The translations under genes and the position numbers were made by a program. Source: CAYZXU01 sp964482535 (GTDB lineage Bacteria > Desulfobacterota > Desulfobacteria > Desulfobacterales > BuS5). Taken from it: 18,974 bases of DNA. The stretch spans positions 1 through 18,974 of the forward strand of contig CAYZXU010000044.1 in NCBI GenBank assembly GCA_964482535.1, given 5' to 3'. Shown here in pieces: positions 1 to 6,515 of the stretch. The stretch's first letter is position 1. Every line of letters starts with the position of its first letter. A model generated the notes under the pieces. The model worked only from the letters and a program-made list of their open reading frames with translations. It did no database searches and was not told the origin of the DNA.

Positions 1-6
1 GGCTAT

Positions 7-31
7 CGGGACGCTGTTAACTATTTAACTT
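7..31 (+). repeat. REP-like repeat, left copy flanking the RAYT gene
   Basis: This 25-nt repeat is matched at 24 of 25 positions by the reverse complement of 1074-1098, so the transposase gene lies between two inverted copies. Inside it is a hairpin, GTTAA-CTAT-TTAAC (16-29), preceded by CGGGACGC. A short conserved head (GTAG or GGAC type) 5' of a palindrome is, as I recall, typical of REPs linked to RAYT transposases. The single mismatch is t15, where the right copy would let the stem extend by one A-T pair. Repeat and hairpin are read directly; the REP label is inferred from the neighbouring gene. Confidence 0.75.
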
Positions 32-55
32 GATAATTGCAATTGAGGATGCTAT

Positions 56-1069
56 TTGGTTTACATGCCAAGAAGATCACGAATAGATGCTCCGGGAGCC
101 CTCCACCACATCATTGCCAGGGGCATTGAAAGAAGGCAAATATTCGAGAACAATGCCGACAGGGACAATTTTTTGACTCGACTCGGAGGTATCCTGAAAG
201 AAACCGAAACAGGTTGCTATGCCTGGGCACTTATTCCCAATCATTTTCACCTCCTGCTCAGGACAGGCACAGTTTCCATCTCTACGATCATGAGACGGCT
301 TTTGACCGGTTATGCCCTTTGGTATAACCGCAGACACCGTAGAAACGGCCACCTCTTCCAGAACCGCTACAAGTCTATTCTGTGTCAGGAGGACATCTAC
401 TTGCTGGAACTGGTACGTTACATTCATCTAAATCCACTTCGAGCCAGACTCGTACAGGACATGAAACAACTGGAACGACATCAGTACTGCGGTCACAGCG
501 TTTTAATGGCAAAAAGAAAAAAAGGCTGGCAGAATACAGACAAAGTCCTGGGAATGTTTGGTGAGAAGGCTGGTACTGCCAGACGTGCATACAGAGCGTT
601 TGTTGAAAAGGGTATTACCCATGGAAAACGATCGGATCTCACAGGAGGAGGCCTTGTTCGCAGCGCCGGCGGGTGGACTGCGGTAAAAGCGCTTAAAAGA
701 GCAAAAATTTTTCAGAAAAGCGATGAGAGGATTTTAGGTAACGGGGATTTTGTGGAAAAAGTCCTTGCTTCCGCCAGCGAGGCAATGGAAAGAAAATACG
801 ATTTTGAATCCCGTGGTTTCACCTTAGATAAAACGGCAGCCCGAGTGGCTAAAGTATTAGGTATGAAGATAGAGGATGTTTGGGCTGCAGGAAGGTATCG
901 CCACATTGTCGAAGCCCGCAGTCTTTTATGCTACTGGGCGGTAAGAGAACTGGGGATTACCATGTCATCTATTGCCCGCAGATTAAATATTTCAGTTCCG
1001 GCTGTCAGCAAAGCAACAATTCGAGGGGAGAAGCTGGCAAAGGCTGGAAAATATTCGTTGGCAGGGTAA
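56..1069 (+). CDS. REP-associated tyrosine transposase (RAYT, IS200/IS605-like Y1 family)
   Basis: Predicted single-strand DNA transposase of the Y1_Tnp/TnpA-REP type, thought to recognise and cut REP hairpins. The N-terminus PRRSRIDAPGALHHIIARG is the usual RAYT opening. The HUH metal-binding motif is H63-F-H65 in PNHFHLLLR, and Y122 in RYIHLNPLRA is the likely nucleophile. The part after about residue 200 is a long extension ending in a helix-turn-helix (about 303-324, SIARRLNISVPAVSKATIRG) resembling the DnaA-type C-terminal domain of long RAYTs. The start shown is TTG, 6 nt after GAGGA (45-49). An ATG at 65 gives the more canonical MPRRSR start but lies 15 nt from that site. Length is full and no frameshift is seen, so the gene is probably intact. 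Flanking inverted REP-like repeats at 7-31 and 1074-1098 support the call. Confidence 0.93.
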   Translation: MVYMPRRSRIDAPGALHHIIARGIERRQIFENNADRDNFLTRLGGILKETETGCYAWALIPNHFHLLLRTGTVSISTIMRRLLTGYALWYNRRHRRNGHLFQNRYKSILCQEDIYLLELVRYIHLNPLRARLVQDMKQLERHQYCGHSVLMAKRKKGWQNTDKVLGMFGEKAGTARRAYRAFVEKGITHGKRSDLTGGGLVRSAGGWTAVKALKRAKIFQKSDERILGNGDFVEKVLASASEAMERKYDFESRGFTLDKTAARVAKVLGMKIEDVWAAGRYRHIVEARSLLCYWAVRELGITMSSIARRLNISVPAVSKATIRGEKLAKAGKYSLAG

Positions 1070-1073
1070 ACTT

Positions 1074-1098
1074 AAGTTAAATAGTTAACTGCGTCCCG
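1074..1098 (-). repeat. REP-like repeat, right copy flanking the RAYT gene (inverted)
   Basis: Reverse complement of the left copy at 7-31 with one difference in 25 nt. It begins 4 nt after the transposase stop codon. The internal hairpin on the plus strand is AGTTAA-ATAG-TTAACT (1075-1090), a perfect 6-bp stem one pair longer than in the left copy. Two inverted REPs around a RAYT gene is the standard arrangement of such units. Confidence 0.75.
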
Positions 1099-1119
1099 AA
1101 ACCCCTCCCCAATCTTTTT

Positions 1120-1142
1120 GTAGCAGCGAGAATTGCTGCTAC
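1120..1142 (+). repeat. Second type of REP-like hairpin
   Basis: A perfect 8-bp inverted repeat, GTAGCAGC (1120-1127) and GCTGCTAC (1135-1142), with the 7-nt loop GAGAATT. It starts with GTAG, is G+C-rich against an AT-rich background, and lies 21 nt after the right REP of the RAYT unit. It is not followed by a run of T, so it does not look like a rho-independent terminator. A dispersed REP-like element is the best guess; genome copy number cannot be seen from here. Confidence 0.55.
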
Positions 1143-1149
1143 CACGGGC

Positions 1150-1422
1150 ATGAAAGCACGGCATATCAGAGATAGAGGCTTTGATAAAAAATATTATCAG
1201 GATATGATTCTTGCTCTCATCCAGAAGCATGGACCAGTAAAAAGGCAGGATATTGATGAATTGTTATTACCCAAACTACCTGAAGTGCTTAGCAAAAAAC
1301 AAAAAAGGACAAAAATTCATAATTTACTTACTGAATTATCGGTTAAAATGAATCAAATCAATAATATAGGCTCACGCAAGCTTCCTCAGTGGGTTTTGCT
1401 AAAAAACAATAAAAAACAATAA
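1150..1422 (+). pseudogene. C-terminal remnant of an AlbA_2/RecG-like ATP-binding regulator (probable relic)
   Basis: A 90-residue reading frame whose sequence resembles the extreme C-terminal winged-helix segment of larger proteins annotated as AlbA_2 or RecG-like putative DNA-binding proteins. The block GFDKKYYQDMILALIQKHGP, then KRQDIDELLLPKL, then KKQKRTKIHNLLTELS and GSRKLPQWVLL is what I recall from the end of that family. The usual N-terminal parts are missing. There is no Shine-Dalgarno site before the ATG at 1150, and the frame is open back only to a stop at 1078-1080, inside the REP-like repeat. This suggests the 5' part was lost where the repeats now sit. A short free-standing winged-helix protein is possible but less likely. 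The last codons lie inside a 10-bp tandem repeat. Confidence 0.55.
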
Positions 1423-1430
1423 AAAACAAT
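1401..1430 (+). repeat. 10-bp tandem repeat, three exact copies
   Basis: AAAAAACAAT is repeated three times without a mismatch (1401-1410, 1411-1420, 1421-1430). The repeat overlaps the last codons and the stop of the remnant gene at 1150-1422, so copy-number change would alter the C-terminus. Such a short A-rich array probably arose by replication slippage. Confidence 0.85.
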
Positions 1431-1760
1431 AGTATTTTCATAAAAAACACAGCAATATCTATAAATTCAAATACTTATCTTTTGCTTAATGGTCAAAAAT
1501 TTTTTGGCAAAAGCAAAACGATATTTAATGCATAGCTTCATATAATATTTTCTGCAAAAAATTGATTAACTTAATTTTTCGCCTTGAACTTGAAAAAATT
1601 TTCATTCCGTAATAACCTGTTTGTTTGTATCATTTTTACTTATTGACTTTATAAGCATAAATGGTTATTTAATTTGTTTTTTATAATCAATACGTTCGAC
1701 AGGCTGTCGATCTGATTAATAATACAAAGTTATTCTTGTAAAAGGAGATTATTTATAGAT
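1431..1760. other. AT-rich intergenic region without a gene
   Basis: About 330 nt with no convincing reading frame. It holds a 7-bp inverted repeat, CTTTTGC (1479-1485) and GCAAAAG (1507-1513), around an A-run/T-run core, and a 6-bp inverted repeat TCGACA-GGC-TGTCGA (1696-1710). It also holds promoter-like hexamers: TTGACT at 1643 and TATAAT at 1682. A ribosome site AAAGGAG ends at 1747, 13 nt before the next start. This is the likely leader and promoter region of the operon that begins at 1761. I recognise no known riboswitch or RNA gene. Confidence 0.6.
1643..1671 (+). promoter_or_regulatory. Possible sigma-70 promoter for the 1761 operon
   Basis: TTGACT (1643-1648, five of six consensus bases) is followed after 17 nt by TATTTA (1666-1671, only three of six). 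A good TATAAT lies at 1682-1687 but has no matching -35 at normal spacing. The region upstream of 1761 is the natural place for a promoter, but the exact one is uncertain in such AT-rich DNA. Confidence 0.3.
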
Positions 1761-2087
1761 ATGGGCACCAAAGAAAAAGAAACAAAAGAAAACCCTCTGG
1801 ATAAAATGACAACAAAAGATTTAAAAGAGCTTGCATTAACAATTCCTGAAATAACAGGGGTTCACAGCATGAACAAGGGTGAGCTTATTACCGGGATTAA
1901 CAAGTCCCGGGGAATTGTTGAAAAAAAAGTGAAAAAACCCACTGGCTCCATAAGAATTTTCAAGAAAAAAATAAGGGAATTGAAGGTCAAAAGGGAATCT
2001 GCAATCAATTCCAAAGACAAAAAAATGGCTTCCATTTTTAAACGCAAAATTAAAAAATTAAAGCAGAAGACCCGCAAGGCTGCATAG
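1761..2087 (+). CDS. Small basic protein with Rho N-terminal (SAP-like) domain
   Basis: A 108-residue protein of unknown role. Residues about 12-50 (LDKMTTKDLKELALTIPEITGV, then a KGELITGI helix) match the helix-extended-loop-helix pattern of the Rho termination factor N-terminal domain, a SAP-like fold that binds nucleic acid in Rho. The second half (about 63-108) is very lysine/arginine-rich and reads as two helices, RIFKKKIRELKVKRESA and SIFKRKIKKLKQKTRKAA, which could bind nucleic acid or form a coiled coil. There is no Rho ATPase domain, so it is not Rho. A ribosome site AGGAG (1743-1747) lies 13 nt before the ATG, rather far. It is the first gene of the plus-strand run and stands 21 nt before the HAD gene. 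I infer a nucleic-acid-associated protein. Confidence 0.7.
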   Translation: MGTKEKETKENPLDKMTTKDLKELALTIPEITGVHSMNKGELITGINKSRGIVEKKVKKPTGSIRIFKKKIRELKVKRESAINSKDKKMASIFKRKIKKLKQKTRKAA

Positions 2088-2108
2088 TTTAGATTTAAAG
2101 TTTTCAAC

Positions 2109-2714
2109 ATGATAGCGCCGGAATCCATAGCATTTGATATAGATGGTGTATTTGCTGACATAATGTCACTCTTTATTGATATAGCACGCTTGGAATATAA
2201 TCTTTTTGTGAGTTATCAAGATGTTACATGTTATTCTCTGGAAGATTGCCTTGATATCAACAACAAAATCATTGATGCGATTATTTCCAAAATAATTAGC
2301 GGGGCTTATGATTCAAAGTTAAAGACCATAGACGGATCAACTGATGTTTTAAGCAGGGTGCAAGCAGAAAACAGCTCTCTTCTTTTTGTAACAGCAAGGA
2401 CATGTCCGGAAACAATCAGCAAATGGATACAAACCAGGCTTTTTTCTAACTCTATGATTTCTGATTCAATGGCTCCTGAGTCAATAGAAGTTGTTGCAAC
2501 AGGCACATTTGAGGCAAAAACCGAGGTTCTGATAGATAAGAATATTACACATTTTGTTGAAGACAGGCTTGAAACATGCTTTGAGCTTTACGATGCTGGA
2601 ATAACGCCTGTCCTTTTCAAACAGCCATGGAACAGACGGAACCATCCTTTCATAGAGGTTGGTTCCTGGAAAGAGCTGGAATCTCTCATCGAATTTACCA
2701 GAAGCATAACTTAA
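2109..2714 (+). CDS. HAD-superfamily hydrolase, 5'-nucleotidase-like
   Basis: A 201-residue cytoplasmic protein with the haloacid dehalogenase phosphatase motifs. Motif I is D10-I-D12-G in AFDIDGVFAD, giving nucleophile and acid/base aspartates. Motif II is the Thr of LLFVTAR (about residue 96). The late acidic motif is HFVEDRLETC (about 148-157), binding Mg2+. The ending VLFKQPWNRRNHP resembles bacterial members of the 5'(3')-deoxyribonucleotidase (NT5C) branch, suggesting a nucleotide or small phosphate-ester substrate, but this is not certain. No Shine-Dalgarno sequence is visible before the ATG. The stop is immediately followed by the ATG of xerC (TAAATG), so the two are probably translated in a coupled way. 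Confidence 0.75.
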   Translation: MIAPESIAFDIDGVFADIMSLFIDIARLEYNLFVSYQDVTCYSLEDCLDINNKIIDAIISKIISGAYDSKLKTIDGSTDVLSRVQAENSSLLFVTARTCPETISKWIQTRLFSNSMISDSMAPESIEVVATGTFEAKTEVLIDKNITHFVEDRLETCFELYDAGITPVLFKQPWNRRNHPFIEVGSWKELESLIEFTRSIT

Positions 2715-3635
2715 ATGGCAACACCGGATTTAAATCAACTGATTATATTATTTGTTCACAGCCTTTCAACTGAAAAAGGATATTCCGAAAATACCTGCCG
2801 TGCCTACATGCATGACCTGAAAGAATTTGCGCTTTATATTAGAAAAGAGTGGTTTGCAGAAAAGGATACTGCTTTAGATGCCGGCAAAATTAATCCCCTT
2901 ATGATCAGGGGACACCTTGGTTTTTTACATAAAAAAAACAAAAAAATTACAGTGGCACGAAAGCTTTCGGCAGTACGCTCTTTTTTCAGGCATCTTGTAA
3001 AACACGGTTTTATTATAAAAAATCCTGCTGATTTAATTCTTACTCCTAAGCTGGGAACAAAAATACCTGCTTATCTTACTGTTGACGACATGTTCCGGCT
3101 GCTTGATTCAATAAAAACGGATACTCTTGCAGGCTTGAGAAACTGTGCAATATTTGAAACAATATATTCTTCCGGAATACGTGTGTCAGAGCTGGCAGGA
3201 ATGAATCTTTGTAATGTAAATTTTTCCGGACAGGTTATAAAAGTAGCTGGAAAAGGTAATAAAGAGCGTCTTGCTCCCCTGGGGAAAAAGGCATTAGATG
3301 CTATAAAAAATTACAGAAACAGGTTGCAGAGAGAAACAGGCATTATGGCGGATAAAAACGACCCACTTTTTTTAAACTTAAAAAACGGCCGTCTTACATC
3401 AAGATCCATATCACGGATTTTAAAAGAGATCGTAAATAGCTGCGGCCTTTTGACACCGGTTTCACCGCACACCCTGCGTCATTCATTTGCAACCCATATG
3501 CTGGATGCCGGAGCAGACTTAAGGGTGGTACAGGAACTCCTTGGGCATGAAAGTCTTTCAACAACCCAAAGATATACACATGTGAGCATGGATAAGCTCA
3601 TGGAAACTTATGATAATGCTCATCCCAGAAAGTAA
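2715..3635 (+). CDS. xerC: Tyrosine recombinase XerC
   Basis: Site-specific recombinase of the XerC/XerD type that resolves chromosome dimers at dif with a partner Xer protein and FtsK. At 306 residues it has the normal length. The N-terminal SAM-like core-binding domain covers about 1-95 (YSENTCRAYMHDLKEF). The catalytic domain carries the full set: R156 (SSGIRVSELAG), K180 (GKGNKER), H252 and R255 (HTLRHSFATHML), H278 (LLGHESLSTTQ) and nucleophile Y287 (RYTHV). It sits directly upstream of hslVU, the same order as codV-clpQ-clpY in Bacillus. The start ATG follows the upstream stop without a gap. The XerC rather than XerD name rests on this context and general resemblance. Confidence 0.92.
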   Translation: MATPDLNQLIILFVHSLSTEKGYSENTCRAYMHDLKEFALYIRKEWFAEKDTALDAGKINPLMIRGHLGFLHKKNKKITVARKLSAVRSFFRHLVKHGFIIKNPADLILTPKLGTKIPAYLTVDDMFRLLDSIKTDTLAGLRNCAIFETIYSSGIRVSELAGMNLCNVNFSGQVIKVAGKGNKERLAPLGKKALDAIKNYRNRLQRETGIMADKNDPLFLNLKNGRLTSRSISRILKEIVNSCGLLTPVSPHTLRHSFATHMLDAGADLRVVQELLGHESLSTTQRYTHVSMDKLMETYDNAHPRK

Positions 3636-3673
3636 AAACTGGCAAAAATTTAACACAAAAGGCATAGAATAGA

Positions 3674-4207
3674 ATGGAAAATTTCCACGGAACAACAATC
3701 CTTGCGATCAGGCACAAGGGCAGGGCTGTAGTCGCAGGCGACGGGCAGGTGACTTTAAATAATACAGTTATAAAACACCATGCAAAAAAAGTCAGAAGAA
3801 TCTATAATGAGAAAATAATTGTAGGGTTTGCCGGAGCCACTGCAGATGCGCTGAATCTTTCCGAGCGTCTTGAAGCAAAACTTGAACGTTATAACGGAAA
3901 CCTTACACGAAGCGCTGTCGAACTGGCAAGGGACTGGAGAACCGATAAATATCTTAGACGTCTTGAAGCCATAATGGTAGCAGTGGACGATACAAAAATA
4001 TTTCTTATTTCAGGAAGCGGCGATGTTATTGAACCCGATGAAGGCATAATAGGGATAGGATCGGGAGGGGTAAGCGCTCAGTCTGCAGCAACTGCGCTGA
4101 TAAAGCATACGGATCTTGATGCAATTGAGATTGTAAAAGAAGCAATGAAAATTGCAGGTTCCACATGCGTGTTTACAAATAATGTTCTTACCATAGAAGA
4201 ATTTTAA
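3674..4207 (+). CDS. hslV: ATP-dependent protease subunit HslV (ClpQ)
   Basis: Proteolytic core of the HslVU (ClpYQ) complex, a two-ring peptidase related to the proteasome beta subunit. At 177 residues it has the family length. The catalytic N-terminal threonine is T7 after removal of the short pro-sequence MENFHG, giving a mature start TTILAIRHKGRAVVAGDGQV. The following NTVIKHHAKKVRRIY and GFAGATADA are HslV signatures, and GIGSGGVSAQSAA lies in the second half. Bacterial HslVs often begin MTTI, so this six-residue leader is somewhat longer than usual but occurs in relatives. hslU follows 20 nt downstream. No strong ribosome site is visible before the ATG. Confidence 0.96.
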   Translation: MENFHGTTILAIRHKGRAVVAGDGQVTLNNTVIKHHAKKVRRIYNEKIIVGFAGATADALNLSERLEAKLERYNGNLTRSAVELARDWRTDKYLRRLEAIMVAVDDTKIFLISGSGDVIEPDEGIIGIGSGGVSAQSAATALIKHTDLDAIEIVKEAMKIAGSTCVFTNNVLTIEEF

Positions 4208-4227
4208 AAAATAATGGATAACTAATT

Positions 4228-5601
4228 ATGAGTACTCTTAAACCATCAGAAATTGTAAAAGAACTTGATAAATACATAATCGGACAAAACAAGGCAAAGC
4301 GTTCAGTTGCCATTGCACTGCGAAACAGGTGGCGCAGGCAGCAGGTGCCTGAAGACTTAAGGGATGAAATAGCTCCAAAGAACATTATTCTTATAGGTCC
4401 GACAGGCGTTGGAAAAACAGAAATAGCGAGGCGCCTGTCCAAGCTTACAGATTCCCCCTTTAACAAGGTTGAAGCCTCAAAATTTACAGAGGTGGGCTAT
4501 GTGGGACGTGATGTTGAATCTATGATCAGGGATCTTATGGAGATTACTGTAACCAAGCTGAAGGCAAGGGAGCAGGAGGATGTTAAGGAAAAATCTTTTC
4601 AGATTGCAGAAGAAAGGATGCTTGATCTACTTCTTCCCAAATCAGGAACAAAAGAGACTGAAAAGGGGCTTGAACTTCAGGAAAGCCAGATTGAAATAGT
4701 AAAAGAGCCTGTAGAAGAATCTACTTCCACACGGGAAAAACTCAGGAAAATGCTTCGCAATGGAAAGCTTGACAACAGATACATAGATATTGATGTTACT
4801 GACAAATCTATGCCCATGGTTGAGATTTTTTCTAATGTGGGAATGGAAGAGATGGGCATCAATTTTAAGGATATGCTCGGCGGCATGATGCCGAAAAATT
4901 CAAAAAAGAGAAAAATCAAGGTTCCCGAAGCCATGAAGATGATTGCCCAGGAAGAGGCACAGGGGCTTGTTGATATGGAAAAGGTTGTTGCCAGCGCCAA
5001 GGAAAAGGTTGAACAGTCAGGCATAATTTTTCTTGATGAGATTGATAAAATTGCAGGAAAAACCGGTGGGGCAGGACCCGATATTTCAAGGGAAGGGGTA
5101 CAAAGAGATCTTCTTCCACTGGTTGAAGGAAGCACTGTTATGACAAAATATGGGTCAATCAAGACAGATCATATTCTTTTTATAGCTTCAGGGGCTTTTC
5201 ATACAATAAAACCATCTGATCTTATTCCTGAGCTTCAGGGGCGTTTTCCCATACGTGTTGAGCTTGACTCTCTTGGTTATAAAGAGTTTGCGAGAATACT
5301 CACTGAACCGAAAAATGCACTGCTTCTTCAATATATTGAGCTTTTAAGAACTGAAAATGTTGATATTGTTTTCAAAGATGAAACAGTTGAGGAGATAGCG
5401 ATAATTGCTGAAGAGGTTAATAACCTGACTGAAAACATAGGCGCAAGAAGGCTTCATACACTTATGGAATGTCTTCTTGAAGATATTCTTTTTGATGCCC
5501 CTGATTTAAAAGAAAAAAAGATAGTTATTGATAAAAATTATGTTTTGGATAAATTAAAAGATATTAAGGATAATGAAGATTTAAGCCGATACATCCTTTA
5601 A
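4228..5601 (+). CDS. hslU: ATP-dependent protease ATPase subunit HslU (ClpY)
   Basis: AAA+ unfoldase that feeds substrates to HslV in the cytoplasm. At 457 residues the length is normal. After the typical N-terminus (LKPSEIVKELDKYIIGQNKAK) comes Walker A GPTGVGKT (57-64), FTEVGYVGRDVESM, the charged intermediate domain (about 110-240), and Walker B IIFLDEIDKIA from about residue 266. Then follow the sensor regions and the C-terminal domain with NIGARRLHTLMECLLED. It ends in LSRYIL, the tail that docks between HslV subunits and activates the peptidase. The stop codon is inside a perfect 16-bp palindrome at 5597-5612. argB follows after 38 nt, so transcription may continue into the arginine genes. 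Confidence 0.97.
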   Translation: MSTLKPSEIVKELDKYIIGQNKAKRSVAIALRNRWRRQQVPEDLRDEIAPKNIILIGPTGVGKTEIARRLSKLTDSPFNKVEASKFTEVGYVGRDVESMIRDLMEITVTKLKAREQEDVKEKSFQIAEERMLDLLLPKSGTKETEKGLELQESQIEIVKEPVEESTSTREKLRKMLRNGKLDNRYIDIDVTDKSMPMVEIFSNVGMEEMGINFKDMLGGMMPKNSKKRKIKVPEAMKMIAQEEAQGLVDMEKVVASAKEKVEQSGIIFLDEIDKIAGKTGGAGPDISREGVQRDLLPLVEGSTVMTKYGSIKTDHILFIASGAFHTIKPSDLIPELQGRFPIRVELDSLGYKEFARILTEPKNALLLQYIELLRTENVDIVFKDETVEEIAIIAEEVNNLTENIGARRLHTLMECLLEDILFDAPDLKEKKIVIDKNYVLDKLKDIKDNEDLSRYIL

Positions 5602-5612
5602 CTTAAGTTAAA
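5597..5612. promoter_or_regulatory. Perfect 16-bp palindrome at the hslU/argB junction
   Basis: TTTAACTTAAGTTAAA is an exact palindrome covering the hslU stop codon and the start of the 38-nt gap before argB. It has the size and symmetry of a dimer-binding operator, but it does not fit the classic ArgR box as I know it, and AT-rich palindromes also arise by chance. Part of it recurs with one mismatch at 17240-17257, in the tRNA leader. No terminator-like T-run follows directly. Confidence 0.3.
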
Positions 5613-5639
5613 CTGTTTTTGTGCAGGCAGAATTAAAAG

Positions 5640-6515
5640 ATGAAAAAAAACGTTGCAGAAATTCTCATAGAGGCTCTTCCCTATATACGCTTTTTTTACG
5701 GCATGACCATAGTTATAAAATACGGCGGCCATGCAATGGTTGACAGGCAGTTAAAAGAGGATTTTGCCAGGGATATAACCCTCCTTAAATTCATAGGGCT
5801 AAATCCGGTTATTGTACACGGAGGAGGTCCACAGATAAATCTTGTTCTTGACCGCATGGGGATTCGCTCCAGGTTTGTCAGGGGAATGCGTTTAACTGAT
5901 GAATCTACCATGGACGTGGTGGAGATGGTTTTAGGGGGCAAGGTAAATAAAGAAATAGTAGCTCAGATAAACAGACAGGGAGGAAAGGCTGTTGGTTTGA
6001 GTGGCAAGGACGGAGGGCTGATTCTTGCAAAAAAGCTTCACATAGTTCACTATGAGGATAAAAACAAACCTCCTGAAATAATAGATCCAGGCATGGTTGG
6101 AGAGGTTACTCAGATTAATCCTGAGATAATAAACACTCTTGCCGACAAGGACTTTATACCGATTATTGCCCCCGTGGGGGTGGGAGATTCAGGCGAAACC
6201 TATAATATAAATGCTGATCATGTAGCGGCAAAAATTGCCACGGCTCTTTCAGCCGGACGTTTAATCTATCTTACCGATGTTGACGGCGTGCTTGGATCTG
6301 ATGATAAAATCATATCTTCAATCGATTCGAAAAAAATAGAAAGCATGGTTGAAGATAAAACAGTTTCAGGTGGAATGATTCCTAAAATCGAATGTGCTTT
6401 AAATGCCCTGAAAAACGATGTTGAAAAGGTTCACATTATAAACGGCAAAAGACCCCATGCTATACTGCTTGAACTTTTCACAGATAAAGGGATAGGCACG
6501 GAAGTCATACTATGA
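5640..6515 (+). CDS. argB: Acetylglutamate kinase
   Basis: Phosphorylates N-acetyl-L-glutamate with ATP, the second step of arginine synthesis, in the cytoplasm. It is an amino-acid kinase fold protein of 291 residues. The ATP-site lysine is K27 in VIKYGGHAM, the glycine-rich loop is HGGGPQI (60-66), and GLSGKDGGLI, INADHVAAKIA and YLTDVDGVL are in the expected order. The end, LLELFTDKGIGTEVI, is conserved. An extra N-terminal helix before the KYGG strand (about 1-24) is the feature of hexameric, arginine-inhibited enzymes, and the short E. coli type lacks it, so feedback inhibition is likely. First gene of the arg cluster; it overlaps argD by 4 nt (ATGA). Confidence 0.97.
   Translation: MKKNVAEILIEALPYIRFFYGMTIVIKYGGHAMVDRQLKEDFARDITLLKFIGLNPVIVHGGGPQINLVLDRMGIRSRFVRGMRLTDESTMDVVEMVLGGKVNKEIVAQINRQGGKAVGLSGKDGGLILAKKLHIVHYEDKNKPPEIIDPGMVGEVTQINPEIINTLADKDFIPIIAPVGVGDSGETYNINADHVAAKIATALSAGRLIYLTDVDGVLGSDDKIISSIDSKKIESMVEDKTVSGGMIPKIECALNALKNDVEKVHIINGKRPHAILLELFTDKGIGTEVIL

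Noticed and set aside
1401..1430. Start of a CRISPR-like or iteron array
   Set aside because: Units are contiguous 10-mers without spacers, only three copies, with no cas genes or replication initiator nearby.
1479..1513. Inverted repeat CTTTTGC/GCAAAAG as a terminator
   Set aside because: The arms are 21 nt apart with an A/T-run core and no following T tract; more likely chance in AT-rich DNA.
1862..2161. Minus-strand 99-residue reading frame opposite the Rho-N-like gene
   Set aside because: Hydrophobic because it is the complement of lysine-rich codons; it lacks a ribosome site and overlaps two better genes.
2715..3635. XerC as a phage or island integrase tied to the tRNA genes
   Set aside because: The protein has XerC length and housekeeping neighbours hslVU, is 13 kb from the tRNAs, and no duplicated tRNA 3' end (att site) was seen.
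4677..5162. Minus-strand 161-residue reading frame inside hslU
   Set aside because: It lies opposite a clearly real gene, has low-complexity Ser/Phe/Ile composition and no recognisable domain, so it is a codon-bias shadow.
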